Shown here: in pieces, positions 24,547-33,439 of the stretch
Layout of the letters: every line of letters starts with the position of its first letter
Position numbering within the stretch: position 1 is the stretch's first letter
Assembly: GCA_031428975.1 (NCBI GenBank)
Contig: JANOYR010000263.1
Location: 1 to 64,000 of the forward strand
Reading direction: 5' to 3'
Length of the DNA stretch: 64,000 nt
Source: JAAFIP01 sp031428975
GTDB taxonomy: Bacteria; Pseudomonadota; Gammaproteobacteria; Burkholderiales; Burkholderiaceae_C
Notes under the pieces: generated by a model
What the model was told of the DNA's origin: nothing
Database searches by the model: none
The model's input: only the letters and a program-made list of their open reading frames with translations
Made by a program: the position numbers and the translations under genes

Positions 24547-25137
24547 TTAGGGCGCGAGTGGGGCGGTTTGAGGCGTTGGCTTAAAGGCTGAACGGTCGAA
24601 ACCCAAAGCAGCGGCTTTTGCCAAAATACCATCCAGTACCGACGCGTTCATCACTGGATTGCGCGCAAGCACCCATGCCAGCTCGCGGCTTGGCACGCCC
24701 ACCAACACCCATTGGTAGCTGGGATCGAGCGCCAACACCCAATAGTCGCCATAAAAAGGTCTAAAAAAACTCACTTTGAGCTTGGCATTGCCGCTGCCTT
24801 CGACCACTTTGACAAAACCGTCTACGGACTTCACTTCGCCATTGGCAGTGCGGCACCGGTTGTTCACCATGACTTCGCCCTGGTCAAGGCTGTAACGCGC
24901 CTGCGTGTCAGTTGCGCACATCGCTTGGAATTTGTTGGGCAGAGATGCCACCTCGTACCATGCGCCCATGTAGCGTGGCAAATCCACATTGGCTATGGTG
25001 GGTAAGGGCGCGTAGTGGGGGCTGGCGCAGCCAGCGGCCATAGCGAATAAAACCAGCGCAGCAGCAACACGGCGCACCCGCAGGCGAAATCCGCGCAATA
25101 CCGAAGTTGCTAGATGCACGATGTTTGGTGGCATCAT
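24547..25137 (-). CDS. blc: outer-membrane lipocalin (Blc-like lipoprotein)
   Basis: 196 residues. The N-terminus has a basic stretch then AAALVLFAMAAGC, a lipobox ending at Cys37, so the mature protein is a lipoprotein. The lipocalin motif 1 reads VDLPRYMGAWYEVASLPNKFQAMCATD; the strands NNRCRTANGEVKSVDGFVKV, SFFRPFYGDYWVLALD and YQWVLVGVPSRELAWVLAR follow the Blc pattern. Such proteins bind fatty acids or lysophospholipids in envelope maintenance. The start could be one of the later Met/Val codons, as the N-terminal region before the hydrophobic core is long. Confidence 0.9.
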   Translation of the reverse strand: MMPPNIVHLATSVLRGFRLRVRRVAAALVLFAMAAGCASPHYAPLPTIANVDLPRYMGAWYEVASLPNKFQAMCATDTQARYSLDQGEVMVNNRCRTANGEVKSVDGFVKVVEGSGNAKLKVSFFRPFYGDYWVLALDPSYQWVLVGVPSRELAWVLARNPVMNASVLDGILAKAAALGFDRSAFKPTPQTAPLAP

Positions 25138-25192
25138 GTAAATTATTTATATGAAAAATACTGCCAATGTCATTGCGTACACGTTATATTAA

Positions 25193-25209
25193 GCTACTAT
25201 TTTAGTAGC
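25193..25209. repeat. short perfect hairpin of the dispersed repeat type
   Basis: GCTACTA (25193-25199) and TAGTAGC (25203-25209) are perfect inverted copies around TTT. The core resembles the GCTAT-N-ATAGC hairpin of the dispersed family but lacks the flank. It lies just after the YchJ-like gene stop (25216, minus strand) and could act as its terminator, although only a short T-run follows on that strand. Confidence 0.45.
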
Positions 25210-25215
25210 AAAAAA

Positions 25216-25623
25216 TTATTCTGCAATTTGTCCGTCAATATACAGCCAGCGGGCATTTTCAAAGCTAAAACGGCTCACTTCATGCATTTTGGCAGCTTTG
25301 CCGTTGACTTTGTAGATGGCGAGGAACTCGACCACGCCAGCCTCCAAGCTTTGCTCGACATGCAAAATACGCAGGCTCACCCATTGCGTAGGCGGCAGTT
25401 CTAACTCGCCGGGGGCCGTGCTGGGATGCCAAGTGGCCATCAAATATGCAATATCACCCAGCACATAGGCGCTGTAGCGCGAGCGCATGAGTATTTCAGG
25501 GCTGGTGGCGTGGCGGCCCATTGCCAGGCCGTCTAGCCATTGTCCGCAGCAGGCATCAAACGATTGCGTGCTGCCGCAGGCACATTGGCGCGTGCCATTG
25601 AGTTTTAGTTTTTTCAAAATCAT
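25216..25623 (-). CDS. YchJ-like (UPF0225) SEC-C zinc-binding protein
   Basis: 135 residues. The N-terminus RQCACGSTQSFDACCGQWLDG is a SEC-C-type zinc knuckle (C-x-C ... C-C) near residues 14-27. A compact domain follows with PEILMRSRYSAYVLGDIAYLMATWHPST and a WVSLRILHVEQS...VVEFLAIYK beta-sheet, the pattern of YchJ/UPF0225 proteins. Function is not established. It is 14 bases downstream of argC on the same strand and may be co-transcribed with it. Confidence 0.88.
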   Translation of the reverse strand: MILKKLKLNGTRQCACGSTQSFDACCGQWLDGLAMGRHATSPEILMRSRYSAYVLGDIAYLMATWHPSTAPGELELPPTQWVSLRILHVEQSLEAGVVEFLAIYKVNGKAAKMHEVSRFSFENARWLYIDGQIAE

Positions 25624-25637
25624 CCAAGCCTTGAAAA

Positions 25638-26567
25638 CTAAACGCCAAGCATCAAGCGCAGATTTTGCACCGCTGCACCGCTCGCACCTTTACCCAAATT
25701 GTCCAACCGGGCCACAACCAGCGCATGCGGCTGCGACGGATGCGAAAACACCCTGATTTCCAGCGTGTTCGTGCCATTAAGTGCCAGCGCGTCGAGTTTT
25801 GTGGCATCGCCCACGGGCACTACTTTCACCCATTCGCTGCCAGCGTAGTGCGCTTCAAAAGCGGCATGCACATCAGCGGCGCTGGGTGTGCCAGGCAGTA
25901 AGTCCAAATGCAAAGGCAGTTGCACCAACATGCCTTGCGCAAAATTGCCCACACTGGGCACAAAAATCGGGCGACGTGCCAAACCCGTGTGCGCCATGAT
26001 CTCGGGCACATGCTTGTGCCCCAAACCGAGTGCATAAAGTTCAAAAGCGGGCGCAGAAGCTTTTTCGTAGGCCTCCATCATTTGACGCCCACCGCCAGAG
26101 TAGCCGCTGACTGCGGGCAAACTCACCGCAAAATCTGTCGGCAGCAAGCCCGAATCAATCAAAGGCCGCAACATAGCGATTGCGCCTGTAGCGTAACAAC
26201 CCGGGTTGGACACCCGCTGGGCGGATCGCACTGCCGTTTGCTGCGCTTGGCTAAGCTCAGGAAATCCAAACACCCAATCGGCATGGGTGCGGTGTGCCGT
26301 GCTTGCGTCGATAATTTTTGGAGGTTTTATGCCAAATGTCGCTGCCATGTCGTCAATCATTGCTACTGATTCAATAGCTTGCGTGTCGTGCAAGCACAGC
26401 ACAACCAAGTCTGCCTGCGCCATCAAGTCACCCTTGGCCTGTGCATCTTTGCGCAGCTCTGGCGCAATACTGAGCACTTGCACACTGGGCATAGCGGCCA
26501 AGCGCTCGCGAATTTGCAGACCCGTGGTGCCGGCTTCGCCATCGATGAAGATTTTTGCAGTGGACAT
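25638..26567 (-). CDS. argC: N-acetyl-gamma-glutamyl-phosphate reductase (short type)
   Basis: The third step of arginine synthesis, reducing N-acetylglutamyl phosphate with NADPH. The 309-residue length and start AKIFIDGEAGTTGLQIRERLA fit the shorter ArgC2 class. The catalytic cysteine is in RVSNPGCYATGAIAMLRPL. The substrate-site segment YSGGGRQMMEAYE and the C-terminal LDNLGKGASGAAVQNLRLMLG are present. It is divergent from sucC with 172 bases between. Confidence 0.95.
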   Translation of the reverse strand: MSTAKIFIDGEAGTTGLQIRERLAAMPSVQVLSIAPELRKDAQAKGDLMAQADLVVLCLHDTQAIESVAMIDDMAATFGIKPPKIIDASTAHRTHADWVFGFPELSQAQQTAVRSAQRVSNPGCYATGAIAMLRPLIDSGLLPTDFAVSLPAVSGYSGGGRQMMEAYEKASAPAFELYALGLGHKHVPEIMAHTGLARRPIFVPSVGNFAQGMLVQLPLHLDLLPGTPSAADVHAAFEAHYAGSEWVKVVPVGDATKLDALALNGTNTLEIRVFSHPSQPHALVVARLDNLGKGASGAAVQNLRLMLGV

Positions 26568-26739
26568 GGATCAGAGCCGATTTAAAAGGTAAAAAATAAT
26601 TGTAAGTTTAGGCACATTTATGGTGCATTGCAACATGATACAGTTGCGGGGCTGTTGTCGGCGGGTAAATGTGTATCAAAACTACACCATTACACCGCTT
26701 TTTGTTCATCTTATTCCATCTCGCCCCAGATACGACACT

Positions 26740-27903
26740 ATGAAAATCCATGAGTACCAAGCCAAGGACATCTTGCGCTCTTTTGGCATCCCCGTTCCAC
26801 GCGGTATTCCTGCGTTCACCGTACAAGAGGCCGTTGAGGCCGCGCAAAAGTTGGGCGGCCCCGTGTGGGTCGTGAAAGCCCAAATCCACGCAGGTGGACG
26901 CGGTAAAGGCGGTGGTGTGAAGCTGGCACGCAGCATTGACGAGGTGAAAAAACACGCCAGCGAGATTTTGGGCATGCAGCTCAAAACCGTGCAAACCGGC
27001 CCAGAAGGCCAAAAAGTGCGCCGCTTGTTCATCGAAGACGGTGCGGACATCCAAAAAGAACTCTATGTATCGGTCGTCACAGACCGCGCCACCCAGCGCG
27101 TAGCCTTTATGGCCAGCTCGGAAGGCGGCATGGACATCGAAGCTGTGGCGCACGACACGCCTGAGAAAATCATCTCTGTTTTTGTCGATCCAGCGCTTGG
27201 CCTCACCGCTGAACAAGGCAAAACCTTGTCAGACGGCATGACTGTGCCAGCGGGTTCGACGGCCGCTTGCATCGATGTGTTGCAAAAACTCTACAAGTGC
27301 TATATGGACACCGATGCGGCCTTGGTCGAAATCAATCCGCTGGTCTTGGAAGGCAATGGCGGCATCAAAGCCTTGGATGCTAAATTCAACTTTGACAGCA
27401 ATGCCCTCTTCCGCCACCCAGAAATCGTTACTTTGCGCGACTTGGACGAAGAAGATCCGGCCGAGATCGAGGCATCCAAGTTTGACTTGGCCTACATCTC
27501 GCTGGACGGCAACATCGGCTGCTTGGTCAATGGTGCAGGTTTGGCGATGGCCACCATGGACACCATCAAGTTGTATGGCGCAGAACCGGCTAACTTTTTG
27601 GACGTGGGCGGCGGCGCAACCCCAGAAAAAGTCACGGAAGCTTTCAAAATCATGCTGAAAAACCCCAACGTGAAGGCCATCATGGTCAACATTTTTGGCG
27701 GCATCATGAAATGCGACACCATTGCCACGGGCATTATCACCGCCTGCAAAGCGACCAACCTGAGCGTGCCACTGGTGGTGCGCATGAAGGGCACCAACGA
27801 AGACTTGGGCAAGAAGATGTTGGCCGAAAGCGGCCTGCCGATCATCAGCGCCGACAGCATGGCCGAAGCAGCCCAAAAAGTCGTAGCAGCGGTTCAGGGC
27901 TAA
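26740..27903 (+). CDS. sucC: succinyl-CoA ligase (ADP-forming) beta subunit
   Basis: TCA-cycle enzyme subunit with an ATP-grasp fold that binds nucleotide. 387 residues from MKIHEYQAKDILRSFGIPVPRGIPAFT. ATP-site segments are VVKAQIHAGGRGKGGGVKLA and the metal-binding VEINPLV. The CoA-ligase C-terminal domain includes DVGGGA and VNIFGGIMKCD. The frame is open for 40 codons upstream, but homology begins at 26740. There is no strong ribosome site, so initiation may rely on another signal. It is followed by sucD after 9 bases. Confidence 0.97.
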   Translation: MKIHEYQAKDILRSFGIPVPRGIPAFTVQEAVEAAQKLGGPVWVVKAQIHAGGRGKGGGVKLARSIDEVKKHASEILGMQLKTVQTGPEGQKVRRLFIEDGADIQKELYVSVVTDRATQRVAFMASSEGGMDIEAVAHDTPEKIISVFVDPALGLTAEQGKTLSDGMTVPAGSTAACIDVLQKLYKCYMDTDAALVEINPLVLEGNGGIKALDAKFNFDSNALFRHPEIVTLRDLDEEDPAEIEASKFDLAYISLDGNIGCLVNGAGLAMATMDTIKLYGAEPANFLDVGGGATPEKVTEAFKIMLKNPNVKAIMVNIFGGIMKCDTIATGIITACKATNLSVPLVVRMKGTNEDLGKKMLAESGLPIISADSMAEAAQKVVAAVQG

Positions 27904-27912
27904 GGAGAATTT

Positions 27913-28809
27913 ATGTCAATCTACATCAACAAAAACACCAAAGTCATCACCCAAGGCATCACTGGCAAAACGGGTCAATTTCACACCGAAAAGTGCCAAG
28001 AATACGCCAATGGCAAAAACTGCTTTTTCGCGGGCGTGAACCCGAAAAAAGCGGGCGAGAGTATTTTTAACATCCCAATTTACGCCTCGGTGCAAGAAGC
28101 CGCCGTGCAAACGGGTGCCACTGTGAGCGTGATTTATGTGCCGCCTGCCGGTGCAGCCGCCGCCATTTGGGAAGCTGTAGAGGCCAATCTCGATTTGGCC
28201 ATTTGCATCACCGAAGGCATCCCCGTGCGTGATATGTTGGAATTGCGCAACCGCATGAAGGCCAAAGAAGCCGCTGGCGGCAAGCGCACCCTGCTACTGG
28301 GCCCCAACTGCCCAGGTTTGATCACGCCAGACGAAATCAAAATCGGTATCATGCCCGGTCACATCCACCGCAAAGGCCGCATTGGAGTGGTCAGCCGCTC
28401 TGGCACCCTCACCTATGAGGCTGTGGCGCAACTCACCGAAATCGGCCTCGGCCAATCCAGCGCAGTCGGTATTGGTGGTGACCCAATCAATGGCCTCAAA
28501 CACATCGACGTGATGAAGGCCTTTAACGACGACCCAGACACCGACGCAGTCATCATGATTGGCGAAATTGGTGGCCCAGACGAGGCAGATGCAGCCCGCT
28601 GGTGCAAAGCCAACATGAAAAAGCCGATTGTGGGCTTTATAGCTGGCGTGACAGCACCAGCCGGCAAGCGTATGGGCCACGCTGGCGCGTTAATCAGCGG
28701 TGGTGCTGACACTGCCGATGCCAAGCTGGCAGTGATGGAAGAGTGCGGCTTCACAGTCACGCGCAATCCCTCAGAAATGGCCAAACTGCTTAAAGCGCTG
28801 CTCAAATAG
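27913..28809 (+). CDS. sucD: succinyl-CoA ligase (ADP-forming) alpha subunit
   Basis: 298 residues. Residues 1-100 form the CoA-binding Rossmann domain (ITGKTGQFHTEKCQEY). The phospho-histidine that relays phosphate between succinate and nucleotide lies in GKRMGHAGALISGG near the C-terminus. GGAG precedes the ATG. It is co-transcribed with sucC and followed by a rho-independent terminator at 28872-28905. Confidence 0.97.
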   Translation: MSIYINKNTKVITQGITGKTGQFHTEKCQEYANGKNCFFAGVNPKKAGESIFNIPIYASVQEAAVQTGATVSVIYVPPAGAAAAIWEAVEANLDLAICITEGIPVRDMLELRNRMKAKEAAGGKRTLLLGPNCPGLITPDEIKIGIMPGHIHRKGRIGVVSRSGTLTYEAVAQLTEIGLGQSSAVGIGGDPINGLKHIDVMKAFNDDPDTDAVIMIGEIGGPDEADAARWCKANMKKPIVGFIAGVTAPAGKRMGHAGALISGGADTADAKLAVMEECGFTVTRNPSEMAKLLKALLK

Positions 28810-28871
28810 CCATGTAAGCAGTTTCCGCAGTCAGTTGCTGGTAAGCGCCGCTAAAATTAAAGCGGCACTGG

Positions 28872-28905
28872 AAGCACCCGCATCCATGGGATCGGGTGCT
28901 TTTTA
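28872..28905 (+). terminator. rho-independent terminator after sucCD
   Basis: AAGCACCCG (28872-28880) pairs with CGGGTGCTT (28893-28901) around a 12-base loop and runs into TTTT. This is the end of the sucCD operon; the TerC gene start is 24 bases further on. Confidence 0.88.
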
Positions 28906-28928
28906 TCATTTATAAATGGAGAAATACG

Positions 28929-29630
28929 ATGTTTTTTGGACTTGACCTGTCGTCGCCAGCCGTGTGGAGCGCCTTTGGCTCTATTATGTTGGCCAATATT
29001 GTGTTGTCGGGTGACAACGCTGTGGTGATTGCTATGGCAGCACGCTCACTCAAGCCAGAGCAGCAAGGCAAGGCTATTTTTTGGGGCAGCGCAGCGGCTA
29101 TTGTGATGCGGATTGCGCTGACAATTGTGGCGATCCAACTGCTGTCGATGCCGTATTTAAAGCTTATCGGAGCTGTTTTATTGGTCTATATCGGCGTGGA
29201 TTTGTTAAGCGGTGGCCATGGCGAGGAAGACGATGGCAAAGAAATCAGTGGGATGGGCGCTGCCATTCGCACGATTTTGATTGCAGACTTAGTCATGAGT
29301 TTAGACAATGTCTTGGCTGTAGCCGCAGCGGCTAAAGGTAACTTGGTGCTGCTTATTGCTGGTTTGCTCGTGAGTATTCCACTGATTATATTTGGCTCTA
29401 CTTTGCTGATGAAAATCATGGAGCGATTCCCGATTATCATCACAATTGGTGCCGCATTACTTGGTTTTCTAGCCGGAGAAATGCTGCTAACTGACCCTGC
29501 TGTGGTGGGCTGGTTTGGCAAAATGAGTGAGCAAACGATTGTGTTTGCCGGTGTGATTGGTGCAGCTCTGGTCGTCGCACTAGGCACATGGATGCAAAAA
29601 AGAAGCAAGGCAAGCTCTTCCGCGCATTGA
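28929..29630 (+). CDS. TerC-family integral membrane protein (YjbE type)
   Basis: 233 residues from the ATG at 28929, which has GGAG upstream; an earlier in-frame start would lie in the terminator. It has seven hydrophobic segments and the paired acidic motifs IVLSGDNAVVIAMAA and LVMSLDNVLAVAAAAKG, whose Asp residues in membrane helices define the TerC family. Members export metal ions, notably Mn2+, and several have been linked to metal loading of secreted proteins. A His/Glu/Asp-rich loop GGHGEEDDGKE near residue 93 could bind metal. The 5' leader is too short for the Mn riboswitch found with some relatives. Confidence 0.88.
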   Translation: MFFGLDLSSPAVWSAFGSIMLANIVLSGDNAVVIAMAARSLKPEQQGKAIFWGSAAAIVMRIALTIVAIQLLSMPYLKLIGAVLLVYIGVDLLSGGHGEEDDGKEISGMGAAIRTILIADLVMSLDNVLAVAAAAKGNLVLLIAGLLVSIPLIIFGSTLLMKIMERFPIIITIGAALLGFLAGEMLLTDPAVVGWFGKMSEQTIVFAGVIGAALVVALGTWMQKRSKASSSAH

Positions 29631-29800
29631 AATTGCCGCCAATTTGCAACAAAAGGCGGTATCCGTGTGACAAAGTACCTTGTGGTGTCGGCGTACCTCT
29701 GTTAACGTAGGCTCAGTAAAGCGTCACGGAGGGTAGATGCAGCATGCCGCTGCTCTGCTAACTTCTTAGATAGCGCACATTCACATGCGAAAGGCTGGAA

Positions 29801-32593
29801 GTGGCCAGTTCATTGTCTTCAAAGCGTAGTACATTTTGGCGCACCGATTGGTTCTTCGGTGTGTTGGTTGTTCTATTGGTGCTTATATTGCACCAAAGTA
29901 CGGACTTTATTGGCACTTTAGAGCGGCGTTTTTACGATTTTTCTAGCACCGCTACTTCGCGCGCTCCGTCCGATCGGATTGCGATCATTGCCATAGACGA
30001 CCAAAGCATCGCCAACATAGGCCGTTGGCCTTGGTCACGTGAAGTCCACGCCAAAATCATCGACCAGTTGGCAGCGGCCAAGGCCAAAACGATCGTGCAC
30101 ACCACCTTCTTTTTTGAGCCTCAAACCGATCGTGGCTTAGGCTACATTCGAAAAATCAAAGATGTCATTGCTGCAACTACAGTTGATTCACTAGCGTCTA
30201 ACAGCAACGAACAAGTGGCAAAAATCATTGCACAAGCCGAGGTGGAGCTTGACACGGATGCCAAATTGGTAACCAGTATTGCGAACGCTAAAAATGTACT
30301 GCTGCCTTCTGTGTATGTATTGGGTGAGCCTCTGGGCAAGCCAGACCAAGCTTTGCCAGCTTTTGCTTTAAAGAGTGCCATTTCTGAAAATGGTAACTAT
30401 TCCTTGCCTGCGGTCAAGTTTCAGCAGCCATTAGAGGCACTAGGGAATGCGGCTGCGGGTGTTGCGCATTTAAATCAATACCAAGACCGCGACGGCGCTG
30501 TACGCCAAGAGCCCATGCTGGTCAATTATTACGGCAAGGCTGTACCTTCCATGGCCTTGCTGGCTGCTGCAAACAGTCTCAATCTATTGCCTTCTGATAT
30601 CAAGCTCAATAGTGGTGAATCAGTACAAATTGGCAAGTTAAAAATCAAGACGGATGAGTCGGCTTTGATGTTGCCGCAATTTTATGTAGGCAAAGATGGC
30701 AAGCACCCGTTTGCGATTGATTCGTTTTACGATGTCGCAAGTGGAAAAATTCCCGCTTCAAAATACGCCGACAAAATTGTCCTCATAGGAGCAACCGCCG
30801 CTGGTGTGGGCACGCAGTTTGCTGCGCCAGGATATCCTAGTCTGACACCTGTGGAAACGATGGCGCACATCACCTCCAGTATTCTCAATGAACATTTTAT
30901 TGTGCATCCGAGCTGGGGCATTTGGATTGCATTGCTGGCCTTTTTGCTGGTGGCGGCTTACTTGGTCGCCGCATTACCGAGGCTTTCGGCTGGCATGGCA
31001 GCGGTGATCACCGCAACATTGTTTGTGGTGTTGCTGGTTTTAGAAGGTGGTATGTTGGCTGGGGCTGCTTTGTGGATCAAACTCGTATTGCCCGCTACTT
31101 TGCTCCTGATTGGCCATTTAGCGCTAACCACTAAGCGTTTTTTGATGACCGAAGAGGGCAAAGCCAAATCCGACGAAGAGTCGGCAGAAACCAATCGCAT
31201 GATGGGCTTAGCTTTGCAAGGCCAAGGCCAACTTGATATGGCTTTTGACAGATTTCGCCGTGTCCCTGCGAGTGATGCGGTGATGGGGAATATGAATAAT
31301 TTAGCGCTTGATTTTGAGCGCAAGCGCCAATTCAACAAGGCCCAAGCTGTTTACGAGCATATGGCGGGTTTAGACAAAAACTACAAAGGCTTGGCAGATA
31401 AACTCAACCGTGCCAAGAACCTTTCAGAAACCGTAATTTTGGGTGGCAGTGGTGGCCATCCTGGCGGTACCATGTTACTTGACGGCGGCGGAGTTGAAAA
31501 ACCCATGTTGGGTCGCTACCAAGTTGAAAAAGAGCTGGGCAAAGGTGCAATGGGTGTCGTTTATTTGGGTAAAGATCCAAAAATTGGACGTGTGGTGGCT
31601 ATTAAAACGATGGCGCTGGCAAATGAATTTGAAGGGGAAGAGCTCACAGATGCACGCGAACGCTTCTTCCGCGAAGCCGAAACTGCTGGTCGTTTGCAGC
31701 ACCAAAATATCGTCACGATTTTTGATGCCGGTGAAGAGCATGATTTAGCCTATATTGCCATGGAATTTCTGAAGGGCAAAGACTTGGTGGACAACTGCAA
31801 AGACGGCCATTTGCTGCCAATGCCCAAGGTCGTCTCCATCGTTGCACGCGTAGCCCAAGCATTGGCATATGCGCACAAACAAAATGTGGTGCACCGCGAT
31901 ATCAAGCCTGCAAACATTATGTATGAGCTAGAAAGCGATACAGTTAAGGTTACTGATTTTGGCATTGCACGTATTACCGATTCAAGCAAGACTAAAACCG
32001 GACTTGTGCTGGGGACGCCTAGCTTTATGTCGCCTGAGCAAATTGCAGGTAAGAAAGTAGATGGACGTTCAGACTTGTATTCTTTAGGTGTGATGCTTTA
32101 CCAGATGCTCACTGGTGTGCTGCCATTTAGAGGTGACTCAATGGCTGAGCTCATGTATAAAATTGCCAACGAAGAAGCACCAGACATTCGAATCGTTCGC
32201 GCTGATATTCCCAATGCGTTGGCAGACATAGTGGCTCTGGCGCTATCAAAGCGCTCTGAAACCCGTTACCAAGACGGAGACCAGCTAGCAGCCGATTTAA
32301 ACGCCGTGTTTTCTGGTGCTGTAACAACTAGCAATGCCACTGTGATGACGCAGTCCAGTACACTTGGTAATACTTTAGAATCGACAGGCCACGAAAAAAC
32401 ACAAGTTTTGAATGCTAATTCGCAAGCTCAGGAGAAGACAGTTATTATGTCTGCTGCGGCAGAGCAGTCTCTTCAAGACAAAACATTGGTCTTAAGCGCG
32501 CAAAATTTTGAAAAAACCCAGGTCAGCCCCACCCCGCACACGCTCGGAGAAGCCCGAGCTCCTAAGTTGCCGGATACCGATATAAGTCTGTAG
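29801..32593 (+). CDS. CHASE2-TPR serine/threonine protein kinase
   Basis: 930 residues from GTG 29801, preceded by AAGG/GGAA. Order: one N-terminal membrane helix (about 18-32), a periplasmic CHASE2 sensor (about 35-365, with RIAIIAIDDQSIANIGRWPWSR and DKIVLIGATAAGVGTQFAAPG), three membrane helices (about 370-450), TPR-like helices (about 465-545), a Hanks-type kinase (about 571-835), and a Thr-rich tail. Catalytic residues are complete: G-loop LGKGAMGVVYLG, Lys602 in VAIKTM, Asp700 in VVHRDIKPANIM, Asp719 in DFG. The tail repeats (E/D)-K-T-x-V-type sites at Thr867, Thr880, Thr895 and Thr906, likely autophosphorylation and FHA-docking sites (inference). It is the first gene of a six-gene operon with a PP2C phosphatase 7 bases downstream. 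Ligand unknown. Confidence 0.93.
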   Translation: MASSLSSKRSTFWRTDWFFGVLVVLLVLILHQSTDFIGTLERRFYDFSSTATSRAPSDRIAIIAIDDQSIANIGRWPWSREVHAKIIDQLAAAKAKTIVHTTFFFEPQTDRGLGYIRKIKDVIAATTVDSLASNSNEQVAKIIAQAEVELDTDAKLVTSIANAKNVLLPSVYVLGEPLGKPDQALPAFALKSAISENGNYSLPAVKFQQPLEALGNAAAGVAHLNQYQDRDGAVRQEPMLVNYYGKAVPSMALLAAANSLNLLPSDIKLNSGESVQIGKLKIKTDESALMLPQFYVGKDGKHPFAIDSFYDVASGKIPASKYADKIVLIGATAAGVGTQFAAPGYPSLTPVETMAHITSSILNEHFIVHPSWGIWIALLAFLLVAAYLVAALPRLSAGMAAVITATLFVVLLVLEGGMLAGAALWIKLVLPATLLLIGHLALTTKRFLMTEEGKAKSDEESAETNRMMGLALQGQGQLDMAFDRFRRVPASDAVMGNMNNLALDFERKRQFNKAQAVYEHMAGLDKNYKGLADKLNRAKNLSETVILGGSGGHPGGTMLLDGGGVEKPMLGRYQVEKELGKGAMGVVYLGKDPKIGRVVAIKTMALANEFEGEELTDARERFFREAETAGRLQHQNIVTIFDAGEEHDLAYIAMEFLKGKDLVDNCKDGHLLPMPKVVSIVARVAQALAYAHKQNVVHRDIKPANIMYELESDTVKVTDFGIARITDSSKTKTGLVLGTPSFMSPEQIAGKKVDGRSDLYSLGVMLYQMLTGVLPFRGDSMAELMYKIANEEAPDIRIVRADIPNALADIVALALSKRSETRYQDGDQLAADLNAVFSGAVTTSNATVMTQSSTLGNTLESTGHEKTQVLNANSQAQEKTVIMSAAAEQSLQDKTLVLSAQNFEKTQVSPTPHTLGEARAPKLPDTDISL

Positions 32594-32600
32594 TTTCACC

Positions 32601-33386
32601 ATGATGTACCATTTTTGTTCTGACACGGATCCTGGGCTAGCCCGCGACAACAACGAAGACTCTGTAAGTATTGACAGTGCGACGCGATTGGGTGTGCTGG
32701 CTGACGGCATGGGAGGGTACAACGCAGGGGAAATAGCCAGTGGTATGGCAACTGCTTTTATCAAATCTGAAATGGGGCGTTGGCTCGCGCAGGTGGGTAA
32801 AAATGCCAATGCAAAAGAAGTGAGACGTGCCATGGAAATTTGCGTAGACAACGCGAATCGCTCTATTTTCAACGCCGCCAACTCAAACCCACAGTACAGT
32901 GGCATGGGCACGACACTGGTTGTGGCGGTATTTGACCAATCGCGCTTGATGCTTGGCCATATTGGCGACTCGCGCTGCTATCGCTTGCGTGGCCAAGAGT
33001 TCATACAAATCACCAAAGACCACTCACTTCTGCAAGAGCAGATTGATGCGGGCTTGATCACGATAGAGCAAGCAGCAGTTTCACTGAATAAAAACCTTGT
33101 TACTAGAGCGCTTGGAGTTGAAGACAGCGTACTTCTGGAGGTCAATGAGCACCGAGTCGATGAAGGCGATATTTATGTGTTGTGTTCAGATGGATTATCT
33201 GACATGGTAGATGATGAGGGCATTGCTAGAATCCTACGCGGAGAAGGTACGCTTGAGACTAAAGCGAAAGCACTTATCGTTGCGGCGAATGCTGCTGGTG
33301 GGCGCGACAATATCACTGTATTGATGGCGCAAGCGACCGAAGGTAGTGCCAAGCGCGGCCTAGTGGCCAGACTTTTGGGTAAATAA
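32601..33386 (+). CDS. PP2C-family serine/threonine phosphatase
   Basis: A 261-residue soluble protein. PP2C motifs: RDNNEDSVSI at the N-terminus (metal-site Asp), LGVLADGMGGYNAGEIAS, HIGDSRCYRLRG, VLCSDGLSDMVDDEGIARIL and GGRDNITVLMAQ. All metal-binding aspartates expected for the stand-alone bacterial class (Stp/PppA-like) are visible. It should reverse the action of the kinase encoded 7 bases upstream, as in other Hanks kinase/PP2C pairs. The final basic tail (AKRGLVARLLGK) is short. Start could be the first or second of two adjacent ATGs. Confidence 0.93.
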   Translation: MMYHFCSDTDPGLARDNNEDSVSIDSATRLGVLADGMGGYNAGEIASGMATAFIKSEMGRWLAQVGKNANAKEVRRAMEICVDNANRSIFNAANSNPQYSGMGTTLVVAVFDQSRLMLGHIGDSRCYRLRGQEFIQITKDHSLLQEQIDAGLITIEQAAVSLNKNLVTRALGVEDSVLLEVNEHRVDEGDIYVLCSDGLSDMVDDEGIARILRGEGTLETKAKALIVAANAAGGRDNITVLMAQATEGSAKRGLVARLLGK

Positions 33387-33439
33387 ATGGCATATCATTG
33401 CAGTTATGCAGTCGTAACGCTTACAAAGAGGAGTCGGCC

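Noticed and set aside
28810..28928. Mn-sensing (yybP-ykoY) riboswitch before the TerC-family gene.
   Set aside because: The space is filled by the sucCD terminator, and only 24 bases remain before the start codon, too short for the riboswitch.
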